Shown in pieces: positions 11,711 through 23,700 of a DNA stretch of 64,000 nucleotides. The position numbers were made by a program, and so were the translations under genes. Each line of letters opens with the position of its first letter. Position 1 is the stretch's first letter. This DNA comes from Paramecium octaurelia (lineage: Eukaryota; Ciliophora; Oligohymenophorea; Peniculida; Parameciidae). A model generated the notes under the pieces. That model was not told where the DNA came from, did no database searches, and saw nothing but the letters and a program-made list of their open reading frames with translations. The stretch is taken from assembly GCA_905182995.1 (NCBI GenBank), contig CAJJDP010000038.1, positions 162,352-226,351 of the forward strand, in the 5' to 3' direction.

Positions 11711-14020
11711 ATGTCAACCTCTACCCAAAACACTCAGTCATTTAAGTTTCGATCCAAAATAAGGTATCTATTCTAAATCACAACCCCTCAAGTTTCTTCC
11801 AAGAGACTCAACAGCCAACCAAAATCATCAAACATTACAAAGAAGAACTCAAAAATATATTAGATTATCTCCAAGATCGAGCACCCCTCCTCCCCATCTC
11901 TAAACAAAATCAAACCACACTCTACATCCAAACCTATTACAAAATTGGTTACAAAAGCACTTTTTGTGATGAAACCAAAGACCAGTTTGAAAATTTAATT
12001 GAGGAAATTAAATTAAATATATTCAAAAAGTAATCTCCCCCCCATTTTATATACCCTAGATACCCATTCATCTCCATCATCCATGAAAAACTCAAACTAC
12101 ACACTCAACACCAGATCCACATCCAATTTTAACAACTAAATCAAACCCCCCTCGTCCTCTATTCCAAACAACACTCCAAAGAACAACTAACACCCAAACT
12201 GATATCTGATCTTCTGTGGCTTTCCTTGCATAAATTCAATCTCACCATCAATCTTGATTGCACCAACAAATACATTCAGTCCTTAAAAGAAGATCAGAAT
12301 CAGTAAAACAATATCCTAGAGGCAGTGAAGATTACCATCCGCCAAAAGGAATAAAATTCAAACCAAACTGAAAAACATTCCACTCCCAAAAGATCAACTC
12401 AAAACATCCACTCCATTTTTAATAGCATGTCCAAAACTGAAACTCATAAACCTCAAGACACTTAAATTAAATCGTTTTACTCTCCTACCAAAGCACAACC
12501 CACTAATAATCAACATGTTATCAGACTATTCTCACAAACACAAACTGTCAATTCAAATAATCAAGCTCTATTCAATGATCTAATATCAAACATCAATTAC
12601 GAAGTCGAAGTAACTGGCAATTAAATTCAATCAGTTAAACAAGTCTTGAATCTCTAACAAATATATCAAGAGAATTAGGATTCTGCCAATGTGTCAATCA
12701 CTCTCAATCGCAGCGATCTTATCAAATGTATCATCAAAGCACCTGAGGATTCGACTGTTAATGTCTTCATTAACAATCATAATGCCAAAACCCTATCCTA
12801 TGATTACACTCAATCAGCTTACGTATTCTATGGTAAACAATAAGAAGAGTACACAGTAGAAGTAAATAAGAAGGACTACTTCGAGTAAAGACGCTCGATT
12901 TTCTTATAAGGGAATTCGGATGTCATTATTCAATTTGATTTAATAAGTCAGGTGCAAACAACCATGAAATTCAGAGTGTACGATTTAATACAACAAGAGG
13001 AAAATAATGAAATAGATAATTGTAAATTGGAAATTACTAAAATTAATTCAAATGAAGAACCCTTAATTGGAATTACTAATGATTAAGGCATTTTTATGTG
13101 TTAAGGAGTTATGTTCAATAAAATCAAGGTTTAAGCCTCAAAAAAAGGATTCCTAAATATATCATATGAATTTGATGTTAATGCAAATAAAGCTGGTGAA
13201 TTTTATTAAATTCCCATGATTCCTGATTATTATAGTTTGATCAACTAATATCATATTCTAATTTATATACCTAATTCTAATAATTATTAGTTAGATTTTA
13301 ATATGATTTGTTCAGGTAATTATTTAATTTAACTATTTAGATGGTATTAAATTAGATACAAAAAATAGAGTGCATCAAAATTAGAAATCAAAATTGGATG
13401 TAAAAAAACTAAATTAAAACAGTATGTTATATAATTTTTCTCTACATATCTCATGTTTGAATCCATTCGTAAATAACAATCAATTTTAATTCATAATTGC
13501 CAATCAAGTCAATAAAAGAAAATCGATTAACTCAACAAATGAACCAACGATTAAAGAGAATAACACTATTAGATATCTGGCAGACGTCGCTGCTTAACGT
13601 ATAATAAATTATGGAATTGAAGAATCGATTAGAATTTTTATCACATATGGACATTTGGTTATTGATACCTAAGTTATATCAACTAATTAATTGTTACAAT
13701 AAGAAAAGTGCTTTGGAATTATCGATTGTATATATTATTATAATTGTAGTGGACAAGAGACATTTGGTAAAAGAAAATGAAATTATTTAGCAAACAAAGA
13801 AATAACAAAATATCAAGAAAGTAAATTCTTCTTTCGATATGACTACAATTCTATCACAAATTACTAACCAATAAGTGAACAAATGAATAATTCACAATTT
13901 TGTTAATTATTATGTTAAAATAGATATAAATCATAGAGTTATTTTATAGTTTCAACAATTGATATAATAAATTCTGAATAAGTTTAGAAATAATTAATTA
14001 ATGTCATTTATGGCCTCTGA
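11711..14020 (+). CDS. Large protein of unknown function
   Basis: Predicted 743 residues after removing introns at 11764-11792 (29 nt), one of 25 nt near 13316-13340 and one of 24 nt near 13766-13789. Residues up to about 170 (LKNILDYLQDRAPLLPISKQ, DETKDQFENLIEEIK) look globular. A Ser/Thr/Gln-rich linker follows (KHSTPKRSTQNIHSIFNSMS). The second half alternates short beta-like segments (VSITLNRSDLIKCIIKAPED, NVFINNHNAKTLSYDY, TTMKFRVYDLIQQEE) that could be Ig-like or carboxypeptidase-regulatory-like repeats. There is no signal peptide or TM segment. The first 900 bases are strikingly C-rich and G-poor on the coding strand. I recognise no family. The 3' end overlaps the coding end of the opposite-strand gene by 17 bases. 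Confidence 0.7.
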
Positions 14021-14351
14021 CCTTAACCACTTTTTCCATAACCAGACTAGCAAATCTTACTAACTCTTCTACATAATAAACAGAGAGATCATTAATGTAA
14101 TTGCATTCTAATAAGGTTTATTAGATTTCTTTGATTTTATGAAATGGCAACACTTAACCTATGGTATTGCTACTCTATCTTTAGGCACTGTTATGCAAAC
14201 TATTGTTGCCACTACCATGCAAACTTCCATGCACACTGTTCCTGATGCTTGACATCTTTCTCTTCAATTACGATTATCTCATTTGTGATCTGGGTCTACT
14301 TAATACTTCCTGTTTAATCGAATTTCTAAATTTGTTTAATTCAAAAAACAT
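14004..14351 (-). CDS. Small protein of unknown function (115 residues)
   Basis: One uninterrupted frame, ATG 14351 to TGA 14004. The N-terminal half is basic and rich in Ser/Gly/His/Asn with a short internal repeat (VHGSLHGSGNNSLHNSA). The C-terminal half is a compact helical segment (KIKEIQQTLLECNYINDLSV, then YYVEELVRFASLVMEKVVKV). The size and the helix-loop-helix tail vaguely recall small histone-fold proteins such as CENP-X/MHF2, but no diagnostic residues are present, so I do not assign it. Its coding end overlaps the end of the convergent upstream gene by 17 bases, suggesting either very tight packing or a slightly wrong stop in one model. Confidence 0.55.
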
Positions 14352-14425
14352 GTCCATTATTTGTTAAAATATATATTTATTTCTGTTAAATTTTAATTAA
14401 TTGGAAATGTGGAAAATTAAATACT

Positions 14426-16144
14426 TCAGTATTTCTTTTTTATTTTAGGCAATTATTGATGTTCCTCAATGATTTTCATTAAGGCCGTTGGTCTCTCAAC
14501 ACTGGGTTGCATAGACCCATCTTTCTTTTAAGATTCATGCTTGGATCTTTTCAGGTAACTACTAGAATTTCTCTCGTTTGAAGAGTTCTTCCTTAGAACA
14601 CATTCTTCATCCTGTCTTTGACTGCCATTTATAATCGGTAATTTTTAAGAGTGATGCTATTTATTAAGTGATTGGATCACATCTTTGCCATAATAATATT
14701 AATTGATTTAAATTTGATGGTCAAGTCTATCCTTAGAAGCACATTTACTAGAGATTCTATTTAATAATTTACGGTTGTTAAATGGGTTCATATCTCTCAT
14801 GTTTTTCGTGAGTAGAATTCGAAACACGCAATCTTCGGTTAATTGGCAATACACTTTCTTAGATTGTCTATTTTGATATGGATTTATTTAAATTTTAATT
14901 CAGATTCGGACTCTTCTCTATGTCTCTTTTATCCAAATGAGTGATTTATTTCATCAATTACTGCAGAGCTTCATTGGACTAGTTTAAAGCGATCGAATCA
15001 TTTGTATCTTAAGATCTGATCCTATTAGATTGTTGATTCCTCCGAATATGATTGGAATTATGTTAATTTAAATAATTGCTCCCAGGCAATTGGCAATTTA
15101 AATTGATCAGTTCCGATTTGTTCACTAACAACCCCTTTCTAGTAATAGGCCATTTGATGGTTTTCAACAAGTCATCCTCGATCTCATCTGTAATCAAACG
15201 AATCCCAAATTCCTTAGCTTTCTTCTAAAGGAAAGAGAGTTGGAGTAGCTTATCTTAATAATAGTAAGCTCTAAATATTACCACAATCAAGACGATTAGC
15301 AGGATGCACTTACATCATACTCTTGATCAATTAAACTAATTCTTAAGAGTAGATAATTGGGATTGGCTAATATTGTCCTCTGAGAACAGACTTATACAAC
15401 CCGTCCATGTCCTTGGCTCTAAAGGGTCTAATCATAGGATTGTTAATATGAATACGGTTTCAAGGCACATGTCTCATAGATGACGCAGCCTAATGACCAG
15501 ATATCTGCCTTATGATCATAGGGTTTGTCTTACCAAACCTCAGGACTTGCGTAATAAGGAGTACCAGTTTGGGTATACACAAGTCCGTTCTTAGCCAACT
15601 TGGATACATTAAAGTCTCCAAGTTTCACCTGATCATTCTCATACAAGAAGATATTAGCACACTTCAAATCTCGGTGCAATATTTTTTTATGATGCAATGC
15701 TCGCAAACCTTATAACACCTATATTGCAACTTGCCATATCTCTTACTCTGGAATCATCTGCTGTTTTTTAATCTATCTTTAGATCTTCTATAGCAAATCT
15801 CCTCCTTCAGCATACTCCATTATTATACTTTATTACTACAACTGCAATACCATAAATTATTATCCTCAATAAAGCATTCCTTGTACGAAACTACATTCTC
15901 ATGGTGAATTGATGCTATAAACCGAACCTCATTCAATGCATTCTGTTTCTCCCTGTCCCCAATATCCATCAATTTCACCTATTCCTATAAATCATTCCAA
16001 ATACTTTCTTTAAAGCATAAACCTTCCCATCCGATTTCCTCTGCACTTTGTACACAGATGAATAAGCTCCAGAACCTATAACATCAACCATGATTTCTAA
16101 CCTAATTTTTTGAGGATCTCAAAATTTTATAGTTTACTTTCCAT
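14426..16144 (-). CDS. NEK (NIMA-related) Ser/Thr protein kinase
   Basis: N-terminal kinase domain in standard order. KLGSGAYSSVYKVQRKSDGK is the glycine loop, then YALKKV (ATP lysine), VMEYAEGGDL (hinge), ILHRDLKCANIFLYENDQ (catalytic loop), KLGDFNVSKL (DFN in place of DFG), TGTPYYASPEVW and DIWSLGCVIYE. HRDLKCANIFL and TGTPYYASPE are typical of NEK1/NEK5-like kinases, which in ciliates regulate cilia length and basal bodies. The C-terminal third is a low-complexity Ser/Arg/Asn tail ending in RPTALMKIIEEHQQLPKIKK. The true start is the ATG at 16144 (MESKLQNFEILKKL). A 26-nt intron joins it to GSGAYSS. The ATG at 16091 lies inside that intron and is not the start. Several further mini-introns are needed. 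Confidence 0.9.
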
Positions 16145-16301
16145 TATTTATTTAATATTATATAATTCTTATAATCAAAAAGACAATTCTGTTTGTTAAT
16201 TTTTCAATGTTCTTTTCATTTCTTTCTGATGCTTCTTCTATTCTTATATTTAACTCAAACTACTTTTTCTAATTATATATAAAATTTGTTATTAAAATTT
16301 A

Positions 16302-16543
16302 ATGAATTAGAAAATTGTGATGAGAAATGAAGACCAGGAGGTTGAAGTGTCTGGAACAGAATAAGTAATGTATAAATTTAAACATAGCCAGTTGAAATAT
16401 AATAAGAGACCATCAAATTAAACGAAGCCCATATTGATTTAATTGTCAAAGAGTTCGATGTTGATAGATTTCAAGCCACAAGATGGTTAAAAAAGAATGA
16501 GGGTGATTTACAAAAAACCATTAAGTGGGTAATTAGCAATTGA
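16302..16543 (+). CDS. HYPK: HYPK-like UBA-domain protein (NatA/ribosome-associated)
   Basis: Short protein of 72 residues, with one 23-nt intron (16365-16387). The C-terminal part has the NAC/HYPK-type UBA: LNEAHIDLIVKEFDVDRFQA, then TRWLKKNEGDLQKTIKWVIS. HYPK binds the N-terminal acetyltransferase NatA at the ribosome exit tunnel and modulates it. It is divergent from the NEK gene with only 157 bases between starts, so the two share an upstream region. An alternative is the UBA tail of a NAC-alpha paralogue, but no NAC domain precedes it. Confidence 0.72.
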
Positions 16544-16958
16544 ATTAATTATTTATTAATTGAGATCAATGCAATATTAATAGTATATCATTCAATAAAA
16601 ATTCATTTTACATATTCCTTTTACAAGTTTAGTTATTCATAAGAATATTAATAAAATTTAAAGTCATATTCAAATAGATATGACCTTTAATTTTAATTAT
16701 TAAAATATCCATCCAATCTTAATCTATAAATAGCACGAAATAAATAAAGATAATGTTAATCATAGGATAATACATTATTTTTACAATATATTGAAGGCCA
16801 ATATTTAAAATCAACTAAGATTAGTATGTATATTCAGTGATGTTAAGAAAAGAGAAAAAGTGTTGTTAAAACTACAGTTAAACTTCAATATATAATAAAA
16901 TAAACAACGACCATTGTTACGAAAATTTAGATGATATTTTATCATTATAGATGTATGA
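16544..16958. other. Intergenic A+T-rich spacer
   Basis: About 415 bases between HYPK and the next gene (convergent). Reading frames are short and unconvincing on both strands, and no RNA gene is recognised. Confidence 0.4.
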
Positions 16959-17336
16959 TCATACAAAAAATTTCTTAGTCAGGATATTCGAGGAGAATTC
17001 TTTCATTATCATTTATTTATTTGAGAAGTTCTAGGCAAATGTAAAATCGAGGCCTCTATTTTGACCTTCAGAGGTCTCCACTCTTGGTTTTTATTTTTTT
17101 TCTTTTCGAGGATTTTGTTGGGAGAATAATTGTTATTTTGTGTCTTTCGCCATTTATAAAACCCTTTTTGGCCTGATTTGAAAATCTTCAATTTCTACTC
17201 TATGTAATTCAATCATGGATGTCTTCCTTATCATCTGCTTTTACGACTTATCTGTTGGAGATAATTCTGGACTGTAGGTAATTTATGATGTCATAGTTGG
17301 AATCAACATTTTTTTCATTTACTATTAGGAGGGCAT
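16959..17336 (-). CDS. Small basic protein of unknown function (125 residues)
   Basis: One uninterrupted frame without introns. It begins MPSQQQMKKMLIPTM and contains SPELSPTDKS, LHRVEIEDFQIRPKRVLQ and a Lys-rich stretch near KEKKQKPRVE. There is no signal peptide, TM segment or recognisable domain. Polar and basic composition with several SP/TP sites suggests a disordered or nucleic-acid-binding protein, but that is inference. It is divergent from the ZIP transporter, 32 bases from its start. Confidence 0.5.
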
Positions 17337-17368
17337 TTTCTGAGATTTTCTCATTTATTAATTAATTA

Positions 17369-19384
17369 ATGATGAAAACAATCCTTCTTATTATCTGCTT
17401 GGCTTCCATAATTCAAAGTGAGAGAGTACCAGAAAACATCGAAGAGATCAAAATCAAAGTCGAATAGACTACCTAATTTGTGGAATAAACTGCCGAAGTA
17501 GTTCAAAAACGAATCCTTGAATAAGAAATTGAATTAACCCATGATAATCAAGGAGGAGAAGATATCAATAGTGAAGTGAAAGTACACCTCGAGGAAAGTG
17601 AAACTCAATAGGAAATTAATACACAATAAGAGGTTGAACCTGAAAATAATCAACCTCCATAATCGAATGAAGATGATGACGTTGTATCTTAAGGAGAAAC
17701 TATTTAGACATCTGATACCAATGAGAATCTCAATTAAAATAGTGAAAGATAGGAGAGCTAAACCATTGAAGAAAGCAATGAAGAATAATAAGAAAATGAC
17801 CAATGCATCTCTGAGAATTGCTAATCATAGACTGAGTAGAATCATAATACAGAATAAGAATAGAAGTAGGAATAAGTTGAGGATTTGTAAGTAGAAAATG
17901 ATGTGGAAGTGGACTAAATCCAATAAGATAATGAATAAGTGACTTCAAATTAAGTTAACGAAGATTCAAAAAGTGAAGATACAAACTAACAATAAACAGA
18001 GTAGGTAGAAGAATAAGTTGTTCTAAATATAGAATAAGAATAATAAGATTAAGAATTGACTTCAAATGATAAAGAAATTAATGATACTTAATTAAATGAA
18101 GAAACTTAAGAATAACAATAAAATAATGAACAATCAAATGAATAAAATGAAAAACATGATCATGATAATTAAGAAAATGTTGAACAAGAACATCATGAAC
18201 ATACTCATGAACAACATGAACATACTCATGAACAACATGAACATCATGATCATACTCATGAACATTAAGACCATCATGCACATGAACATGCTCATGACCA
18301 TACACATGAACATGCCCACGATCATTCACATGAACATGCTCATGACCATTCACATCATCATCACACATATGATCACACACACTATCATCATTATTAATAA
18401 GAAGAATAAACCATTACAAATCAGGATTAATAAAATGGATGGTAAGTTCAATTATCTTTTATTCCCAATTACTAAGAGATTTAGTCTAAACTAATCAAAA
18501 TTTAACATCAATTACCAGAATTATTAGCAAAATATCTTCCTAATTCAAAATAGGATTAAGTAAATTACAGTGTTTTGATTGTGTCATTCCCCTCATTGCC
18601 AATATTTTTATTGCTTTTGATTGTAATAATGTGATATTTATTATAGACTGTTGGAATTAGAAACAGAGGAACAGCCATTTAATATATGATAGCATTTTCA
18701 TTCGGAACCATGTTAGGAGATGTATTCTTCCATATGTTGCCTGAAATCCTAGGAACTCACTCCCATTCTCATTAAGGTCATGACCATCATGAGGAGAATC
18801 CTTAAATGTGCTTAGTTTTGGGTGGTGTTCTATTGTTTGCATTCATTGATTTGTTTATTATTAAATTGAAGAACTTTAGAGGTTAAAGAGATGCCTCACA
18901 TGATCACGAACACAATAATTCAGTTATTGTATTCTTATTTGGAGACTTCTTACATAACTTTACAGATGGTATTGCATTGGCTGCAACATATTCTATCAGT
19001 TTAGCATCTGGCATTACAACTACAATAGCTATTTTTATGCATGAAATACCTCACGAAATCGGAGATTTTGCTTACTTATTAAAATAAGGTAAATGTGTTT
19101 TCGTTATTCTTTTCACTTAAGTTGTCACATCAATAGGATGTTTGGCAGGAGGATATGTTGGTAATTTGTTATTCTTAAAATTAGGATTACACTTTGCTAA
19201 GACCTTTTAATAAGAACTATTGTGTCTAACTTGTGGAAGTTTCCTCTATGTAGCTTTAGTTAATATCTTACCAGAGTTAAAATAATCATTCTCATATAGA
19301 CCAAAATTAGAAAGATTGATCATGAATCTAATTTCTATTGCAGCTGGTTTATATTTAATGAAGTTCGTAGGATAATTAGAATGA
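17369..19384 (+). CDS. ZIP-family (SLC39, KE4-like) zinc transporter with large acidic and His-rich N-domain
   Basis: Begins with a signal peptide ([17 protein letters not shown]). A Glu/Gln-rich acidic segment of roughly 250 residues follows, then a His-rich stretch. The membrane domain has the ZIP landmarks. [20 protein letters not shown] (TM2) is followed by an HSHSHQGHDHH loop, [20 protein letters not shown] (TM4 metal site HNFxDG) and [19 protein letters not shown] (TM5 HExPHExGDF). [11 protein letters not shown] is characteristic of the LIV-1/KE4 group (SLC39A7/A13), which move zinc into the cytosol from the ER, Golgi or outside. A 24-nt intron lies in TM1 near 18621-18644, and another intron after the His-rich region. 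The two tandem ATGs at 17369 and 17372 cannot be separated. Confidence 0.93.
18149..18395 (+). repeat. His-rich tandem repeat (EHxHEH/HDHxHEH) in the ZIP transporter
   Basis: The coding strand repeats the pattern CAT GAA CAT / CAT GAY CAT, giving blocks such as [10 protein letters not shown] and [13 protein letters not shown], near-perfect at DNA level between about 18189 and 18360. His clusters before the membrane domain are common in KE4-type ZIP proteins, where they buffer or sense zinc. The long antisense frames here are only shadows of this repeat. Confidence 0.85.
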
Positions 19385-19698
19385 TTTGTAGTGTATAAGT
19401 ATTAAAAAATCAAAAAATATTTCATTCTATATTTAGTCTTTAATGTATAAATAAATATTATTTTGGGTACATCAACATAATCTTTCACTGCCAATTGTTT
19501 AGTTAACGTGTTTAGCAAATTGAATCCAAGTATATATTATTTTAATCGAAATCTTTATAAGATGAATAATAAAATTTATATTATAAAGCTATTTGGAATG
19601 AGAAATGTAAGTTGGCTAACAGGTCTTTGTTCTTTGTCTATTATATATTCTGTCTTTATTCAAGAACTATAATATAGCTTTATTAAATAATAATTATA
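19385..19698. other. Intergenic spacer
   Basis: About 315 bases, very A+T-rich, between two + strand genes. No gene or structured element recognised. Confidence 0.35.
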
Positions 19699-20676
19699 AT
19701 GTCATCAATCAAGGATATCAATGAAAGTGGAGAACCTCAATAGAGTGTTTTTTACTCCTTACGTCATGATCAAGAGTAGAGCCATAGCTTTCACAGTTTA
19801 GATGATGATCTTAATGAGAGAATAGATGCAACATCAATTAATGTAGAGATGCAGATTGTGAATAATTGCTAATCTTAAGATTCTCCAATTTCCACCCAAG
19901 AAAGCCAAGAGGCATAATAATCACTCATTTAGTTAAGGCTATTGGGGAGAGAAGTTAAGGATCAGAAACCCTCTTTTAAAAAGGAGATTGTTCCTATCAA
20001 TATCACGTTTTTGTATTTGGAGTATATAACAAACAATCCTGGAATGAAGATCTGGTTATTGTCCAATATCTTGTTGGATATTTGTTTGAGGATACTGATA
20101 TTAGTATTTTTTTGTGTGGGGACAGTGGATGAAGACAAGTTAATAGATCCTAATAAAGATAAGACTGTTACAGCTTATTTTATAATCTTCCTTTAAATTC
20201 CTAGAATTTTGCATTTGCTTACAACTTCTAAATTGATTTTTATGGATAAATACAATCTCTAAAATAGATCTTATCTTCCCATGAGTTACGTGTTCAGAGC
20301 CAATTTCATTCAAGAAGTCTGTCCTCGTTAAGAGGATCTCAAACCGATCAATTACAAGGACAACATTCTCTCTATCAGATCACTGATGTTTATCCTATTT
20401 CCAATAGAACTTTAGTGGATTCCTATGTTTCCTTTTAGAAATCGGAAAAATTCTGAAACTACTATAATCATTAGTAGTTACATTCTAAAAAGCATAGAAG
20501 TCATGATTTTCGAACCAACTCTCCTGATTATAATTTCATTCAAATCTGAAAAGTTACAACTTTATACTAGATTGCTCTTTGGATTAATATTGCTAGATAT
20601 TATAAAATTTGTAATCCTCAATTTATGTTTAATCATCTTTAGCAATGTGGGAAAAAATTCTAAAGTTAAAATATGA
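19699..20676 (+). CDS. Multi-pass membrane protein of unknown function (325 residues)
   Basis: One uninterrupted frame of 326 codons. Residues 1-110 are cytosolic and polar (SISTQESQEA-like Ser/Gln segments). Membrane segments follow near IWLLSNILLDICLRILILVF, TAYFIIFLQIPRILHLLTTS, LMFILFPIELQWIPMF, IEVMIFEPTLLIIISF and LLFGLILLDIIKFVILNLCL. Between them is a conserved-looking loop (MSYVFRANFIQEVCPRQEDL). No transporter or receptor signature is recognisable. It sits 66 bases upstream of the CRC channel gene on the same strand. Many ciliate-specific four- to six-TM proteins look like this. Confidence 0.65.
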
Positions 20677-20742
20677 TAATTTATTCTACTTTCTTATTTT
20701 ATATTACAATATCAATCATAATTATAACATTATAATAATTTA

Positions 20743-23700
20743 ATGGAAGTGAACCAAACAAGAAATCCCATTTCATCTGAGACTGATATTCTGATCAAAT
20801 CAAATGAAATGTATCTCCATTCTGATGGATTCTACCCTTAGTCTGCCAATTTAGAGTATTAACCCATTAAATGATTTAGATCAAAACTAATCCTTTTGGA
20901 CTCCCTATTTAATTTCTACTCTGTCCAATGTGAAAATTTTGACATTAAGGTCTCCCAAGATGAAGTCATCTAATTCAACAAAGAGATAATTATAAAGCAA
21001 TAGAAATCTGGCAAATATTTATAAGCAATATACATCAAAGATAAGTGGACCTTATAATTAACAGAAGAACTTGATAAGACCTGCTTGTTTTCCATATAAC
21101 CTTGTTTCAAATCATAAATTATTGTAACCTTTCATCTCTCATAATTAGAATCAAAATTGCGTCACTTTATACAATGAAGTCCACATTAGTTTGTCCCCCA
21201 ATAACGATGCTTAAGGAGATGTCTAAGATTGCTATCTGACTTGGGATTCAAAATAGATTACATTCACTAATGAAGTTCATCTAGCCTCCAATTTCATATT
21301 TGAAACAATCAATAAAGCCTTAAGTAAATTATCCTATGGTTCTTTAATTAAAATAAAGTTAATTGAAAAGAATGCTTATTTAGCAATGACTACCAAAAAA
21401 TCTGCCTTGATATAAACCAAGAATCTAATCAATTAATCAAATGCCGACATCCAATACAATGCTCTATTCTCTAATAATTTAATTGTGAGTTGGTAAGAGT
21501 AGGAACAAACATCTGAATTTGATTTATGGAGAATCTATCACCCTCAAAAAGCCTTTTAGCAAATTAATTTGAATGATTCATTTTACCTTTAAAATGTTGC
21601 AAGTAATTAATACATCTCATTGACTACTATTGTAAACAATTTTGAGGAGGCCTCTCTTTTTTAATTCTAAGAAATCAATGCCAATAATCATTTTATTAGC
21701 GGATTTATTGTTCATTAAGATAAATATTTCACTTCCTCACTTCTACATCAACAAAATTCTTTGTTTTATTAGCTAGAATACAAATCATAGGTCACTAAAG
21801 AAGATTAATTATTATTGGAAGTTTAAAGTAGTACAAATCAAATACAAATTAATTGGCTTCATAGTGCAGTCAATAGTATTCAAAATGCAATTCATGTTTT
21901 TACTTAAAATTAAGAATTAATATAACAATCAATTAGATCCAATTAACAAAGCAATCCTAAATTTGAATCAATTTACGAATTATGCAATCAACTCATTCAA
22001 ATCTTATCAGACCTGATTTGTTTTTGTTTGGAAAATGGATTTACATTAAAAATTATTGATAGAAATTCTATCTTTAATACCAGAAAAAATAAAAGAAATC
22101 AAGATCTCCTTAAACGATATTATATCATTTAATATTTGAATTAATTATTGGAACTCATCTCTTGGGATGATCAATTAACTTAGCTATCTGATGAGGTTGG
22201 TTTTCTCCTCTCAGAAGAATTAGAATAAAGCTTAAGATTGAGAAATCAGATTCAAAAAGTTTTGAAGACAATATTCTTATTTTTCTCTGCATTTGGTGCA
22301 TACAATGAATAAAATGGTCTGTTTATATTGTATAGCTATTCGAAATTTGTTTAGCTTCTAGGATGCCATATAGGAGCATTTGATTGCTTAATCCAATTAT
22401 TTTCAACAAATCAAACTCTCATTCCTACTGCATCATCTCTCTTTTTTAATTAATCAGTAAAACAAGCATAGCAGAATTAAATTACACTAATTGATTTGAT
22501 TTTTTAAAGGGGTTAATAATTATATGGGTCTAAAATTAGATCATTTTGGTCAAACATCCCCAAGTTCCTATAAATCCTTTGTTTTTAGAATGATGTTCCA
22601 TTTAAAAATAATCAAAAAGCCATAGGAGTAAATTTGAAGACTGATTCCTTCATATTTTCGAAGCTGTTTGTTAATAAGGATGATCAATTCTTTTATTTAA
22701 AAGTTGATGATCAATTAATAGAATTAAATCAAATTTATCAGAGTAGTGTCAAGAATAATTTAGAAATGATCCAAGATTTATAATAATGCAAAAGGTTCGT
22801 TGATGAATACTTAAATTTGGTTGGCTCTCTTTGCCAAAATAGAAATGTGTAAAATATAATGTATTTTAAAAATATATTCCTTAAAGAACATCTCGTTTCA
22901 TATGTGAGCGATTTAAAGAATGATGACTATCTTAGATGCAAATTAACTGCTATTTTAATTAATTTGTACATAGATTTTCATCCATTTTATAAAATCTAAA
23001 TTCCAAAATTAATTTTTAAAAGCTACAGATAATAAATCGAAGAAGATTTTGATGAAGAATTATTATAAATAAACAAACAGAAAATTAATGATGACGATAT
23101 TAAATTCATTGAAAGTATTTAAATAATAGTTTAAAACTATTTAAAGAAGAATTTTATTTAATAAAACAAAGTTAATTTGTGCATAAGAAATTATTAAATG
23201 TTGAATATGTATTTACAATTACTTAGTTTTAAATTGCCAAATTAAAATTAATAACTTAAAAGAAATAATAACAATAATAACAAAAATAATAGTTTTATAG
23301 ATCCTAAATTTTTTCTTTATTTCGAATTCCTAATTTTAGCATTTTCACTCCTTCCAGATTCCATATCTGAAAAATCTCCCAATCAAGATTTATTACAATA
23401 ATTTGAATAATTTTCAGAAGATAGAAATGTGTTTAATCTCTTAGCTAAGTCATTCATTGAATTTGTATATTATTTAGCAGAGATTTTTGAAAAGGATATC
23501 ATTCACAAATGTTTAAATAATAATAATCCAAACTTAAGAGACAAAATTAAAATAAGCTTAAGCATACCAGGATAATATATTGACATATCGAGTACTCTAT
23601 TGAAGCTATTATCTCACAAATAACTGGCATCTCAAATTAAGCTAAAGATTTTTAATTTGATTGAAAAACTACTTTAACCTAAAAAAGCTATATTACTTAG

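Noticed and set aside
16089-16091. Start of the NEK kinase at ATG 16091 (MVDVIGSGAYSS)
   Set aside because: Splicing a 26-nt intron joins MESKLQNFEILKKL (ATG 16144) to GSGAYSS and restores a proper kinase N-terminus. ATG 16091 is inside that intron.
18078-18380. Long minus-strand frames rich in His/Val/Asp and Met, and a + frame rich in Met/Asn/Ile
   Set aside because: They are other frames of the His-rich repeat of the ZIP transporter, whose frame continues into clear ZIP membrane motifs.
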